Of a stretch of DNA of 64,000 bases, positions 10,167-20,283 are shown piece by piece. Below the pieces are notes generated by a model. The model ran no database searches. It was given only the letters and a program-made list of their open reading frames with translations, and was not told the origin of the DNA. The stretch's first letter is position 1. Each line of letters starts with the position of its first letter. Both the position numbers and the translations under genes were made by a program. Source of the DNA: Notospermus geniculatus. Lineage: Eukaryota > Nemertea > Pilidiophora > Heteronemertea > Lineidae. The stretch is from contig NMRB01000297.1 of NCBI GenBank assembly GCA_002633025.1, forward strand, positions 220,433-284,432, given 5' to 3'.

Positions 10167-11177
10167 ATGATGCACATCAACACCACACAGCAATATCAAC
10201 CAGCGTCGATCACGGACGGGGAAGTTCGAGATGACTTGAGCGAGCTTGTCATACTTATACAGTTCTGTGCTTCAACAGTAATCCTCATTATCGGACTCGT
10301 TGGAAACACTTTAACGTTATTCGTCATGTCTTTGCCGCACAACCGGGCAACCGTCATGTGCTTATATCTCCGCGTCTTGGCCACTTTCGACAACCTGGTC
10401 CTAGTGGTTGCATTCATTCAACCATATCTCTTTGCCAAGAGTCCACACGTGAAAGCCCTGGGTGCAGCGTACTGCATTCTGTCGTATTATTTTATGTACG
10501 TATTTTACAATTGTACAGTTTGGATGGTAGTAATCATAGCGTTCGACCGGGTCATCGCTGTTAGATATCCTCTTAAAATGGCCACATGGTGCACAATGAA
10601 AAGAGCCAAAATATATATCACTTGTGTTGTAATATTTGAATTTTCTTTTTATGCAGCACATCTGTTAATGACTCCACAGTATCACAAGGTTTCGAACGGA
10701 ATTCATGTCAGTTGCACCCTACCCGAGGAACTATACATATATTTCATTATAGAGCAAACACAAAGTTCACCAGTGCCAATTACAATAGTCACAGTGCTCA
10801 ATATCATCATAGTGGTGAGTCTTAAGCGTCATAAATCGGAAATGCAAGAAATAGCTACGAAGAATGAGAAACTGACGTCACAAAGTACGTCTAGAGATAG
10901 AAGCATGACATTTATGTTAATTATGGTAGCCACATGTCTATTTGCACTCACGGTCCCTTTTTATTGTGAGGCACTTGTATGGAGGTTTGCGTTTCCACAA
11001 TTTGCAATGGCGAGACCAGATCTTAGATATTTGTCTTTCGTTCTGATTTTTATTCCAGCACAACTAAACCACTCTGTCAACTTTTTCCTGTACTGCATCG
11101 GGAGCAGGTATTTTAGAAAGGATTTGCACACGGTGATTTGCAGAAAACCTAGAAAAAGTAGACAGTATAAAGGATGA
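10167..11177 (+). CDS. Rhodopsin-type (class A) peptide-like GPCR, intronless
   Basis: One uninterrupted exon of 336 codons starting at ATGATG (10167), the first ATG in the open frame. Residues below count from it. The N-terminus has an N-glycosylation site (NTT, 4-6). TM1 spans about 27-54 and holds the GN pair at 46-47. TM2 contains the conserved Asp (FDNL, 75). Cys103 at the top of TM3 can bond Cys183 in extracellular loop 2. The DRY motif appears as DRV (127-129). TM5 has SSPVPI. TM6 lacks the usual CWxP and reads CLFALTVPFY. TM7 ends in LNHSVNFFLYC instead of NPxxY, followed by a basic tail. The N-x-x-x-NFFLYC ending is typical of invertebrate neuropeptide and FMRFamide/GPR139-like receptors, so a plasma-membrane peptide receptor is likely. 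The ligand cannot be read from the sequence. Three broken paralogues within 17 kb show a locally expanding and decaying family. Confidence 0.93.
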   Translation: MMHINTTQQYQPASITDGEVRDDLSELVILIQFCASTVILIIGLVGNTLTLFVMSLPHNRATVMCLYLRVLATFDNLVLVVAFIQPYLFAKSPHVKALGAAYCILSYYFMYVFYNCTVWMVVIIAFDRVIAVRYPLKMATWCTMKRAKIYITCVVIFEFSFYAAHLLMTPQYHKVSNGIHVSCTLPEELYIYFIIEQTQSSPVPITIVTVLNIIIVVSLKRHKSEMQEIATKNEKLTSQSTSRDRSMTFMLIMVATCLFALTVPFYCEALVWRFAFPQFAMARPDLRYLSFVLIFIPAQLNHSVNFFLYCIGSRYFRKDLHTVICRKPRKSRQYKG

Positions 11178-11581
11178 TTGCTCTATAAGGTACACTCGTC
11201 CCCAGTGTTTAGTTGGTATAGTCCACTAAACACTCGTACGATTGGCGCCAAAGGCGAAGGATCATCAATACACGGTGCTGTTTGAGGAGGGATCCAATCA
11301 TAAGCCATCATAACAGGTTTAACCACGCCGCCGTAACACACTTTCTGATTGGCTAAGATACGTGTACAAAATGTACAGCGTATGTTCATACTCGCGGCAG
11401 ATGCCCAGCGGAATTCACCGAATCGGACAGCGCACGCCGTCTGTTAGTGATACTTTGAGGATCGCATAAACTGAAGCAGTTTCGGAGCGCGGGTAACGCG
11501 TAGTGGGTAGCGGTTTGAAACGGTGGCAGGGGTTTAAGGCAATATTGAGTGACCGTTCTCTCTTGAGTCATACTGACCGCT
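11178..11581. other. Gene-free stretch downstream of the GPCR
   Basis: Contains a small hairpin (GTGTTTAGTTGG…CCACTAAACAC, about 11207-11232). No AATAAA is seen in the first 400 bases after the stop codon. No further gene. Confidence 0.4.
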
Positions 11582-11940
11582 AGATGAGCCCTACAGGCAG
11601 CCTCCTTACAGGCATTTTGACATGCTTATTCCTCCGTTTGGTTGGCATGAGAATATAATTCCGGCATGCGTTGCAAGCAAAATGAACTCAACATCAACAT
11701 TAGAGCGCAAATCAGTAGGTTGTCAGTTATTGGCGCCAGCTGTGATGAAATGACGCACTGATGAGCCTAAAGGCGGTGACAGACTGGCGCGTAAGCAACG
11801 CGTCGGGAAAGCGGTGGACCAATCAGGGAGGCGGTAACACGGAACGAAACACCGACCGAAGAATCTGATTGGCGGAACGCCTGCACGACGCGTCGGTACG
11901 CGCCAGTCTGTCACTGGCTTAATAGCTAACTGTCTGTAGG
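11582..11940. repeat. Interspersed repeat family X, copy 1 (with nested hairpin)
   Basis: Shares GGCAGCCTCC…CATTTTGA, TTGGTTGGC.TGAGAAT and GTCAGTT..T.GCGCCA.CTGTGATGAA with 42548-43172. Its second half is interrupted by a palindromic element (11774-11917) that the other copies lack. Confidence 0.65.
11774..11917. mobile_element. Hairpin element nested in repeat X
   Basis: GGTGACAGACTGGCGCG (11774 on) and the ACGCGTCG that follows it are mirrored by CGACGCGTCGGTACGCGCCAGTCTGTCAC, ending at 11917 (two adjoining pieces). It is GC-rich with a non-coding core, and it is absent from the equivalent position in the copies at 13757 and 42548. Confidence 0.6.
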
Positions 11941-11995
11941 ATTCCTTTAATGAAAATGTTTAAACTACATGTACATGTATAACACCTTAGGACTA

Positions 11996-12343
11996 AGGGG
12001 ACGTCTTAAAATTACATTGATGCCAAAAAGACGAAGTGACTTCATCTTTTCCCTGACCCCCTCCCCCTTGAAAAGATGAAGTGGGCACTTGACATTGGCT
12101 TTATCCCAAATGAGAAGTTTATAGCTCTGACTCCTACAGTCCATTGTAGTCCATTGTAGGCCCAGGCAGCCAGAACCTTGTTCCTTTCTGAAGACTGCAT
12201 ATAAAAAAGTAAGTCTCCTGTAAAAAAGAATGATGGCATTTTTTTGAAAAAAGATGAAGTGGTCTTCCCCAAATCAAGACCCCCCGCCCCAGAAGAAGTC
12301 ACTTCGTCTTTTTTGGCTTCAAAACAATTTTGAGACGGCCCCT
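11996..12343. mobile_element. MITE with AGGGGACGTCTTAAAA ends
   Basis: The left end (11996-12043: GGGGACGTCTTAAAATTAC, then GCCAAAAAGACGAAGTGACT) mirrors the right end (12294-12343). It contains further inverted pieces such as GATGAAGTG/CACTTCATC in the core. No coding capacity. Confidence 0.65.
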
Positions 12344-12823
12344 AACTTCATGTGAAACAAGAACGGCTACACCCCTTCGATAACGTATTGTTAAAACATT
12401 TACCTCATCTCTGCAACAAGCAGCATTTGCACTGTTTTAACCTTTCTATTGCATAATATTGCTGAAACTCCTTACCCGATCTTTCCAGGCTTTTTCAAGT
12501 CATGTCGTCAGTGGAGTTTGTTCGAAATTTCTTCCAAAGTGTTTCTGAACTGCAAGGAGATTTGTGGCGGGCCGACAGGGCATCCTGGATGAAAGGAATT
12601 TTTAGAGAAAATAGAAGCAGGGACTATGATAAACGTTAATAATGACACATTTACCCAGTGGTCAAGGAATAGTGTTCTGGAGCCGGATTCGCATTCCGTG
12701 AACACTGGCTAAGCAGTGTTTACTACTAGAATCCCTAAACCTAGCTGCACCAATCCACCGCTACGCTACGAACTCGAGATAAGACGATTCCCATGGCTAA
12801 TATACTTGTATAAACATGATACA

Positions 12824-13020
12824 CAGACCTTTCGAACAAAGATGGTGGCTTACTAGTTCTCCCACTAGCAAACGCATCCTCCCAGACAATTATTTTAACC
12901 AAACTTTTGTACCCATGGCCCGCTTAGCCAGGTTAGCGTGCCAGGGGGTGTTGAATGGTATTAAGCTTCTGACGTCATATGGTGAGAACTGTTAGACCAC
13001 CATTTTGTTAGAAAGGTCTG
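12824..13020. mobile_element. MITE family 'AGACCTTTC.AACAAAGA', copy 1
   Basis: TIRs CAGACCTTTCGAACAAAGATG and its mirror ending TAGAAAGGTCTG. The interior CCAAACTTTTGTACCCATGG and AATGGTATTA.GCTTCTGACG is shared with 18571-18820. Confidence 0.7.
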
Positions 13021-13078
13021 TACGACGAAGCAAAGCAGACGAGTGAACAGTTTTCAAGCGACATTTCACAGACAATAG

Positions 13079-13201
13079 GGGGGTTGAGATCAGCGATATA
13101 TCACGGATCCTATAGAATTTTGTACAATGAGGACAGATTTCGTATACATTTCGATCCGTATACGTATAAAGATCCGTGATAAGTCGCTGCTCTCAACCTC
13201 A
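13079..13201. mobile_element. Short palindromic element
   Basis: GGGTTGAGATCAGCG then ATATATCACGGATC (13081-13109) is mirrored by GATCCGTGATAAGTCGCTG then CTCTCAACC (13170-13198). The 60-bp centre has further symmetry around CGTATAC. It lies directly against the next element. Confidence 0.6.
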
Positions 13202-13202
13202 C

Positions 13203-13404
13203 TACACTGTAAAAAAAATCACCCGTTTTTATGGGCACGGAACCGTGGGTACCGTACATGTACCAACATGGGAACACTAACTCATTCCGAGTTGTATGTC
13301 CCCGTATGATGGGTACAGCAGGCCCGTGGGAAATGGGCTTAATTGGACAAGGAATTTACCCATTGCCATGGGTATGCTGTACCTATTTGTGTTTACAGTG
13401 TATT
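13203..13404. mobile_element. Probable MITE with ACACTGTAAA ends
   Basis: Ends TACACTGTAAA (13203) and TTTACAGTGTA (to 13402). The interior shows inverted CCCATTGCC.TGGG and GGGTACAGCAGGCCCGTGGG words. No coding capacity. Confidence 0.45.
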
Positions 13405-13756
13405 CATGCATGGTAATGTACCGAATCCGACGAGTTGGCCTATACATACGCACGTACATGTACATGTGGTGTTTCTTCATGAACATAGGTTTGCGAATAG
13501 AATTCTTTACATCTTTTTTGGTACTATTGAATAGGAAGACGCTTATACGCTTTTGTTACGAATATGCCTTTTCGCCAATATATAGGCCTGTATTGATCCT
13601 GTTGTCTTAGACGATGTGGCATTGGCCGCTGTCAGCATGCGACCAGTACCGGTACATGATGTGCTTTCTGCGAGCATCCCTTCGATAAAAGTAAGTTTAG
13701 AGTGATCAAATGCAAGGAAGACCAACTTATCACAAGAAAAGACACCGTCGCATGTA

Positions 13757-13921
13757 GAAGGAGTCAGCCACGCCTATCGCCAAAAGGCGGAAGCAAAGTT
13801 CTAGCGGATCAACACAATATAAAATTCTCCTAATTGGTGCTCAATCAACCGTGAATGGCTCCGCTAGGCATTCAATTGGACCGTGGTGACTCTTATTGGT
13901 CAATGACTGACAGTTACCCTG
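13757..13921. repeat. Interspersed repeat family X, copy 2 (3' half)
   Basis: CAGTCAGCCACGC.TAT.GCC, AATTGGTGCTCAATCAA and TATTGGTCAA..ACTGACAG are shared with 43018-43172. Confidence 0.65.
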
Positions 13922-14028
13922 TGTCCATATTCATAAACATACTTAAGTCAAAGTGCGATACCTATCTTTTGTGTTGAACAAAGGATATTATCACACTTAG
14001 ACTTAAGTAGTTTTATGAATATGGGCTC
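13922..14028. mobile_element. Hairpin MITE 'CCATATTCATAAAC', copy 1
   Basis: Inverted ends CCATATTCATAAACATACTT and ATGAATATGGGC flank an internal AAAGTGCGATACCTATCTTT and TGTGTTGAACAAA. Relatives: 21735-21806 (half) and 58684-58801. Confidence 0.75.
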
Positions 14029-15179
14029 AGGCTGGTGAAACTTCACGCCGAATATTACATGTATATCCAGGCTCACAGACATGACAGAGAGGTGAGCATT
14101 AACCAGCTATGACCCTTATTTTATTCTACATGTGTATCTCGGTCTGTTCAGTAAAGAGTGAACGACCCCTGGAATTTGGTCTTGGAGGCTTTATTTAATT
14201 TATCATGTAGAGATAAAGGACCTTTCAAGCATTTTGTATACCACATGTACATGTACATGTAGGCCTACATGTGTGTATTCTTGGAAAGTGAAGTTGACCA
14301 GAAACTTGGTGTACCTCTTCGAAAGCAAAGACTATCACAAACTTTCCTCTACTTGTCTTAGCCAGAAAGACACCCCTAGCAGACCATGACAGTCGACCCG
14401 CAGAGGTATGAACAACGCCACGACGAGTTAGCCGTGGTATTTGGCGGTACTAACTGCTAAATCACTGAACGAAAGCGAGGCAGTGACGTAGCTGCGTAGC
14501 AGACCCTATAAAACAATCACTAAATACGCACGATTAGTCAGACGTTTCAAGGTGAGGTGAGGTTTACATTTTGATGGAAGATTCTCAGCGAAAGTTACCG
14601 AATATCTCATCGAAAACGCGGTGCAGTTTTGACCGAGTGATCCATCGAAAGGTAATCTTGTGTTTTGAGCTTTTCTCGAAAATAGGGGTTCTTCAAAGTG
14701 CGTGCACTTTCTTGGAATAGTATTTGGAACCTTCTGCGTACCTCATTCGGGTTGTGTTAACATAGAAGAATGTACATGCGAAGCGTGGTTTTATGCACGC
14801 ATGTCAGAGGGGTTGAAAATCGCCCCCGAAACACAACGACATTTTCAAGAAATCTCCCTTGCTTTATCCATTGTCTAACCTGGTTCCACGGGCTCCGACA
14901 GCGGCGCTGACTGACGATTCGTCTCGAATGATGTTCTCAGCAGGATAGGTTTTTTAGGTGAAGATGCCGAATCAGCGTTCCGAGATCTGAAAAAGCTTTG
15001 GATAGATAAGCGTGTGGAAGAAGTAAAGGAACGGCGGGTAAATTCGATCGCTTGCGGTGCATCCCTTAACCACGCCCAGTCTTTGTACATCGTGGTGATT
15101 GGATGCGCTGTGTTTGAATTGACTAAAATATTCAATCGGGAGCTGAACAGCAAATACGGCATTATCAGCTCTATAGACA
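14029..15179. other. Gene-free stretch with an ACATGT run
   Basis: An ACATGT microsatellite lies at 14243-14262 (ACATGTACATGTACATGTAG). The rest shows no gene, RNA or clear repeat. Short ORFs near 14875-15196 on both strands have no recognisable features. Confidence 0.5.
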
Positions 15180-15345
15180 ACGTTCCGGCGAGGTAATTAC
15201 AGGAGGAAACCGGAGTGCCGGAGGCAAATCTGCGCTGTCAGAGAGAGAGTCGCCCTCTCTATCGCATAAGTAACGAGTCCGTCCGGAGATCGAACCCGAA
15301 ACCTCAGATGTAACAGGCGCTGATCGTTCCATTTCGCCACTCTCA
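15180..15345 (-). mobile_element. tRNA-derived SINE with GGTTTCCTCCTG body
   Basis: On the minus strand an A-box-like AGTGGCGAAATGGAACGATC is followed by a B-box GGGTTCGATCTCC. A body comes about 70 nt later (CACTCCGGTTTCCTCCTGTA then ATTAC). The body is shared with 7285-7335, which sets the pair apart as a family. Confidence 0.6.
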
Positions 15346-15900
15346 CTATTTTTTTGAACTGATGAATAATAAACACTATAAAATAGCTGGACGGCGTGTG
15401 GCTGATATGGTACCGTATTTATTAACTCCATTGTGGTCGTATAGGAGTCAAAGTAAAGCGATATTATACGTTGTACAGTAGTGGAAACGTCGAAACTCGA
15501 GTTGAATCAACAGGAAAATGGCGCTGACATGTAGATATCCAAATCGACATGGACTCGCAAAGTTACCCTGTGAATTCAATCGTGTATTTGTATCTGCGGT
15601 GTACACGAATGTAAAGGTGAACTCGATCGACATCAGTATTTACATCCCCACCGACGTTTTCCGCTCAAGAATAGATTGTTGTGTGTTATGTTTTCTGATG
15701 GGCTGTCTGGGGTTCGTGTTCGATTCAAGATCGACTATCTGCTGGTGGCACGTGACCAAGTCGATATGTCGGGAACGGGACAGTGTACCCCTCTCTGGAG
15801 GTTGTAAGCTGATGGTTAAGAAGGTGCGTAGCATTTTAACGATTAAAGGGCCACGGTATTGCCACTTTTTGTCGACCGCCGGCGCCACCGGGGGTGATTG
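15346..15900. other. Stretch with an unassigned 143-codon ORF
   Basis: An ATG-started frame (15518-15949, +) of 143 codons is open, but the opposite strand is open as well. No domain, signal peptide or splice context stands out. I do not call it a gene. Its 3' end runs into the hairpin at 15918-16013. Confidence 0.3.
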
Positions 15901-15917
15901 CGCCATTCTCCGATACT

Positions 15918-16013
15918 ATATAAATATTGCACGACAAGCCATCGAATAGTCAAAATTATTCAACGGTGAAAAAGATTATTTCACGAGGCTTGTCGTGCAA
16001 TATTTATTTTATC
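15918..16013. mobile_element. Small hairpin outside the CACATGTG element
   Basis: ATAAATATTGCACGACAAGC (15921-15940) is mirrored by GCTTGTCGTGCAATATTTAT (15994-16013). TATCATACCTCAA just beyond it (16011) mirrors TTGAGGTATGATA at 17219-17231, so an older inverted pair brackets the 1.1-kb element that follows. Confidence 0.55.
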
Positions 16014-16103
16014 ATACCTCAACTTGATTAAAAAGGGCACTGGGTATTTCATGAAATATAGCCATGGAATAGTAAAAATTATCCCATGGACACGTGACGG
16101 TGA

Positions 16104-17192
16104 ATCCCTTACGAAAAAGTCCCATGTGTGATTTTGTTTTCACATATGTGAAATGACTATTCCCATATGTGAAACGGCTCTTCACATATGTAAAAACATT
16201 TGCATTATGTGAATTTTATTTTCCCACATGTGATTTTCAGATTCCCATATGTTAATTTTCATTTACCACATGTGAAATTTCCATGGGATTATTTCACACG
16301 TGGGAATTTTTTTTCACATGTGGGAATTTCTTTTTTACTTACGAAATTACCACATGTGATTTTTTTACATGTGTTATTTTTATTTTCACACATGGGAATT
16401 TTAAAATTACATTTTCACACATGGGAATTTTAAAATTACCATGTGTGATTTTTTTCACACATAATACTTCTGTTTTCTCAAGAAAATCACACATGTGATT
16501 ATGGAGTTACTTTTGAAAATGAAAATAACAAGCAATATATGACAAACTTTCCTTATAAGTGTGTTGGTTAATCTACAGATAGACAGGTAAGCAGGTAGAC
16601 GAGTTTGTTTTATTTACAAGGTCAAACATGAAGCTTTTACCGGCGAACAACTGGGGGGATGGCAATTATGTTATAATTTGCAAATATTTAATAAACAATG
16701 CCATTTTTTATGACAACAAATGCCTAAGAAAATTACCTAACTACCATTTGAAATATGAGACAAAAAATTGAAGTTGTGAATGTTCATGTTTCAGAATTGT
16801 CAAGGCAATAGTTTTATAACATTGGTTTTGTCTGTACCAAAGAAAAGATACTTTTCTATTCATTAATATCACCCAACCATCTAGAACTGTTAACCTTCTC
16901 GGCCTATTGGCTAAGATGAAAGCTGTTTATAATGAAAGGCTGCACCTCATGGTGGCCTTCTCCTTCTACATCTGACACAAGTCAGGTGATGAAGAAAATA
17001 GCAAAAAACTGTGAACTAAGATTATGACCAATATAGGATTTACATGTAGGATTCACATGTGGGATTTCAACAAAAATCCCACATGGGAATTTTTCACACG
17101 GCAAATTTCACACATGGCCTTATTTTCACATATGTGAAATAATTCCCACATGTGAAAAAAAGAAATAACACATGGGAATTTTTCGTAAGGGA
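16104..17192. mobile_element. TIR element packed with CACATGTG palindromes
   Basis: TIRs ATCCCTTACGAAAAAGTCCC (16104 on) and GGGAATTTTTCGTAAGGGAT (17173-17192). The left 400 bp and right 150 bp hold more than twenty close variants of CACATGTGGGAA/TTCCCATATGTG in both orientations, spaced roughly 15-30 bp. The middle (16510-17040) is ordinary AT-rich sequence without coding capacity. Confidence 0.75.
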
Positions 17193-17531
17193 TACCGCGC
17201 CGTGATTGGTCGATGTTGCTTTGAGGTATGATAATGTAGATTACCGTTCGCCCCATTGTTGGAGAATGTATGATTACGATACAATGCATACGTGGATACC
17301 CTTGGAACGAGAGTTACTCTACATGGGGCGAGATTGATAAGCGGTGGTTTAACAGTATTGCCAATAGAGGTCTCCCTGAACGCGGGTATGTGTAGCACAG
17401 GACAGGGAAGGAATAGCGTGCCCCTTCAAGGAATAAGTTTGAACAACTCTCGGTGAGTCCGTGATACGATGTTGGACTATTATATCGGATGGTTAAAAAA
17501 TTGTGATATTTCAGACACGACACCACTTTTA

Positions 17532-17880
17532 AATTTGTGACCCTCCGCTACAAAACCAGTGTATAGTCGCGCGGAAAATGAGCCTAAACGTACCGACATG
17601 ACACCAGAAGATAAAGATAGAAATAGAATCGCTCACACTTCACAACAGACAGGCAAACAATAATGAAACTGGCAAATGCACTGGTCCCAACTTGCCAACC
17701 TCAGAGTGACTGATGATTGGTTTTGTGGTGGAGGTTTACATTTGTCAATTTCAGTGTTGTCTGTCTATTGTGAGGTCTGAGTGATCATGTCTCTATCTTT
17801 ATCTCCTGGTGTCATGCCAGTACGTTTAGGCTCATGTTCCATGCGACTTTACACTGGTTTTGTGGTGGAGGGTCACATTT
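17532..17880. mobile_element. MITE 'TGTGACCCTCCGC', copy 1
   Basis: Long imperfect inverted arms. TGTGACCCTCCGCTACAAAA and GAGCCTAAACGTACCGACAT on the left mirror ATGCCAGTACGTTTAGGCTC and TTTTGTGGTGGAGGGTCACA on the right. Shares its body (GTGAGGTCTGAGTGAT, ATCTCCTGGTGTCAT) with 57281-57479. Confidence 0.75.
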
Positions 17881-18282
17881 GAAGAGCTTAGAGCACAAAG
17901 GGCATATGTCCATTTTTGCACTATTGAGTGTGATATAACAGCAGAAAGCCTGAAGAGCCCTCTATTGCCTTGACTAGCATTCCAAAGAGCAAAAAATAAG
18001 GTTAAAAAAAGTTAGGGCACAAAGGGCACAAGTCAGCACCATTGATAATGGGCCGCCAACCCTTAATCTACCCCACTATTCATGGTATTTGATGTTTTTT
18101 ATCTTCTGGGATCCACGAACTGCTGTTCCTCTATTCAAATGTCGTATTTATGTTAATTTTTAGGCTGTAATTTGAAATTAAAATCATTTTGTGCACAAAG
18201 GGCACAACTCACATGAAATCTTTTGATCCATTTTTCTCACGAGTGAAAAAATGGGCATATGCCCTTTGGGCTCTAGGCTCTT
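17881..18282. mobile_element. MITE with GAAGAGCTTAGAGC ends
   Basis: GAAGAGCTTAGAGCACAAAG plus GGCATATG (17881 on) mirrors CATATGCCCTTTGGGCTCTA plus GGCTCTTC (to 18282). GCACAAAGGGCACAA is repeated inside at 18018 and 18194. It abuts the preceding MITE with only a few bases between. Confidence 0.65.
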
Positions 18283-18570
18283 CATTTGTTGACCTACATG
18301 CACTTCACCAAAAATTTGCGCCATTTGCCCGTATTGATAATGATTCGATTCGATATGTAAAATTAATGACAAAACCTACACGTAGAACGATAACTGAAGA
18401 AGGTACCACACCAAGAAAAGAGTGTACTTGTCTTTTAGCTAACACGATACTTCGACTGCTAGTGACCTCACCCTCTCTCACTCTTCCCTGATTTTATAAC
18501 AATTTTACCTGACATACATGCACTGAGAAAACATTTTAGCCTAAATCTATGAAGATGCATACCGTACTGT

Positions 18571-18820
18571 ATAGACCTTTCCAACAAAGACGCTGGCCTA
18601 CTACATTTAGTTGTCCCACATCATGACATCGTCAGCATTCATTGTCAAGGCATGATATAACACTACCAAACGCATCCTCTCTGACAATATTTTTTCCTAA
18701 ACTTTTGTGTCCATGGCCCGCTTGACCAGCTTTCCGTGCTAGCAGCCATTGAATGGTATTAGGCTTCTGACGTCACATAATTAGAACCGTCAGACCACCA
18801 TCTTTGTTGGAAAGGTCTAT
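18571..18820. mobile_element. MITE family 'AGACCTTTC.AACAAAGA', copy 2
   Basis: TIRs ATAGACCTTTCCAACAAAGA and TTTGTTGGAAAGGTCTAT. Same interior as 12824-13020, but with about 50 extra bases after the left TIR. Downstream (18821-19646) I see only a 19-bp doublet of ACATCACCGGTCTTTTA at 18952-18985 and no gene. Confidence 0.7.
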
Positions 18821-19646
18821 ACATGTATAAACTCACATAACTGTCGTTGTAGGAATTCCACAATAAATATTTTTTTTAAATAAATATTGCAAGGATTGGA
18901 TAAGTATGGAACTGAAATGAAAAACAACGCTGACGAGATTGGCTTGATGACATCACCGGTCTTTTAGACATCACCGGTCTTTTAAAGGGAGACATCCGAA
19001 AGATATTGCCCGGCGGGCACTATTTGTTTTTGTTTTGATTAGCGTAGTGTCACCGTTGATTAACAGACGGCGCAATGACCAGTCGTAACCGATGTGCGCG
19101 GAACGCGTACATCGATAGCGACTGTTGCGTTCAGTTGCTTCCAGTCGCAAAGTCGATGTGCGGTAGGCTTAGGTGTAGAACGATTTGGTTACGGTTAATA
19201 TCTGAACTGAGAACTAACAACCTAAGCTGTATTATCATACTGTTATTGTAATCACATGTTCTGCGGGTATTGTGTAAGAATTTTTTGAAAGTTGGTGACT
19301 GTTTTGGCACTGTCTCTCTGATTAATTCCGTTACCGGTACCGACAAAAGTGGGCAACACTGCCATGACTGCTCCTTAAGCTTGAATTGTAGACTGGGTTT
19401 GAACCTGTTAAAAATATTTTGGACTGATATACCCAGGATATGACTGATTTCGTATCCGTCGTATTTGCCAGATAAGGGTGGGAGCGAATAATATGACTAA
19501 ATTTTGCTCTGATTTGTAATTCCGTTACCGGGGAATTGCGCTAAACTGCCCTATATACGACGCTTTACTACTTGTTAGCACATCCCTAGTGTAATCCACC
19601 ATTTGAAACTCTGTCCTTTCAACAACAGACGACTTACAACTTCTTA

Positions 19647-20214
19647 ATTAGGTCATTGTCATGGATAATTCGCGCAAGCGCAGTTTGCCGTTTTGACAGT
19701 TAACACGGAAGCAGGTGTATTTTGGTTTCAACGAAGGATTTCGGCAATCTGGGGCATTTTCCGCGATTTTCTTCGATATTTCTGCAGGACAGCCCTCAAT
19801 TGCACGCTGTGAAAGGGTGTGGTACGAGTTGGGGAATCGAAAATTCACTGGTTTCCCTGCTATCTCACCAAAGCGTGTGAGAGGGCGAGTGACGAATGAA
19901 ATGAATTTGCGATCTACGGCTACGTGTCTCGCCATTTTTGTCCATTCCATGACTCAGTTGAACGAGTTTTTCTGAATATAGCACCTGATTTTCATGTTGG
20001 TAACGATATAAAATACTCCCTCATGATTATCGAGGACTCGCATCCGTAAAAACCGAACGCTCGGCAAAAAACAACAAAAAACTTACAACAAACTTGTGCG
20101 ATCCACCGGCAATCCTTCGTTGGAAGCCATTTATTTCCGTGTTGGAAAGTCAAAACGGCTTCTACTGCGCATGCGTGCGTTTCTGAGATAGTTCCATGAC
20201 GATGACCTAGTTGC
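19647..20214. mobile_element. Foldback element with ~105-bp arms
   Basis: The left arm (19647-19749: GGTCATTGTCATGG, GCCGTTTTGACAGTTAACAC, CAACGAAGGATT) is mirrored by the right arm (20106-20214). The 350-bp spacer is open in overlapping short frames but carries nothing recognisable. It ends just upstream of the CUB-like ORF. Confidence 0.65.
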
Positions 20215-20283
20215 AATTGATCTATAGGTGACAGTGTTGGAACACTTAAAAAACTAGCCACTGTCACATTGGTGGCGACCCCA

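Noticed and set aside
15518-15949. 143-codon ATG-started ORF
   Set aside because: The opposite strand is open too, no domain is visible, and the 3' end enters a hairpin element.
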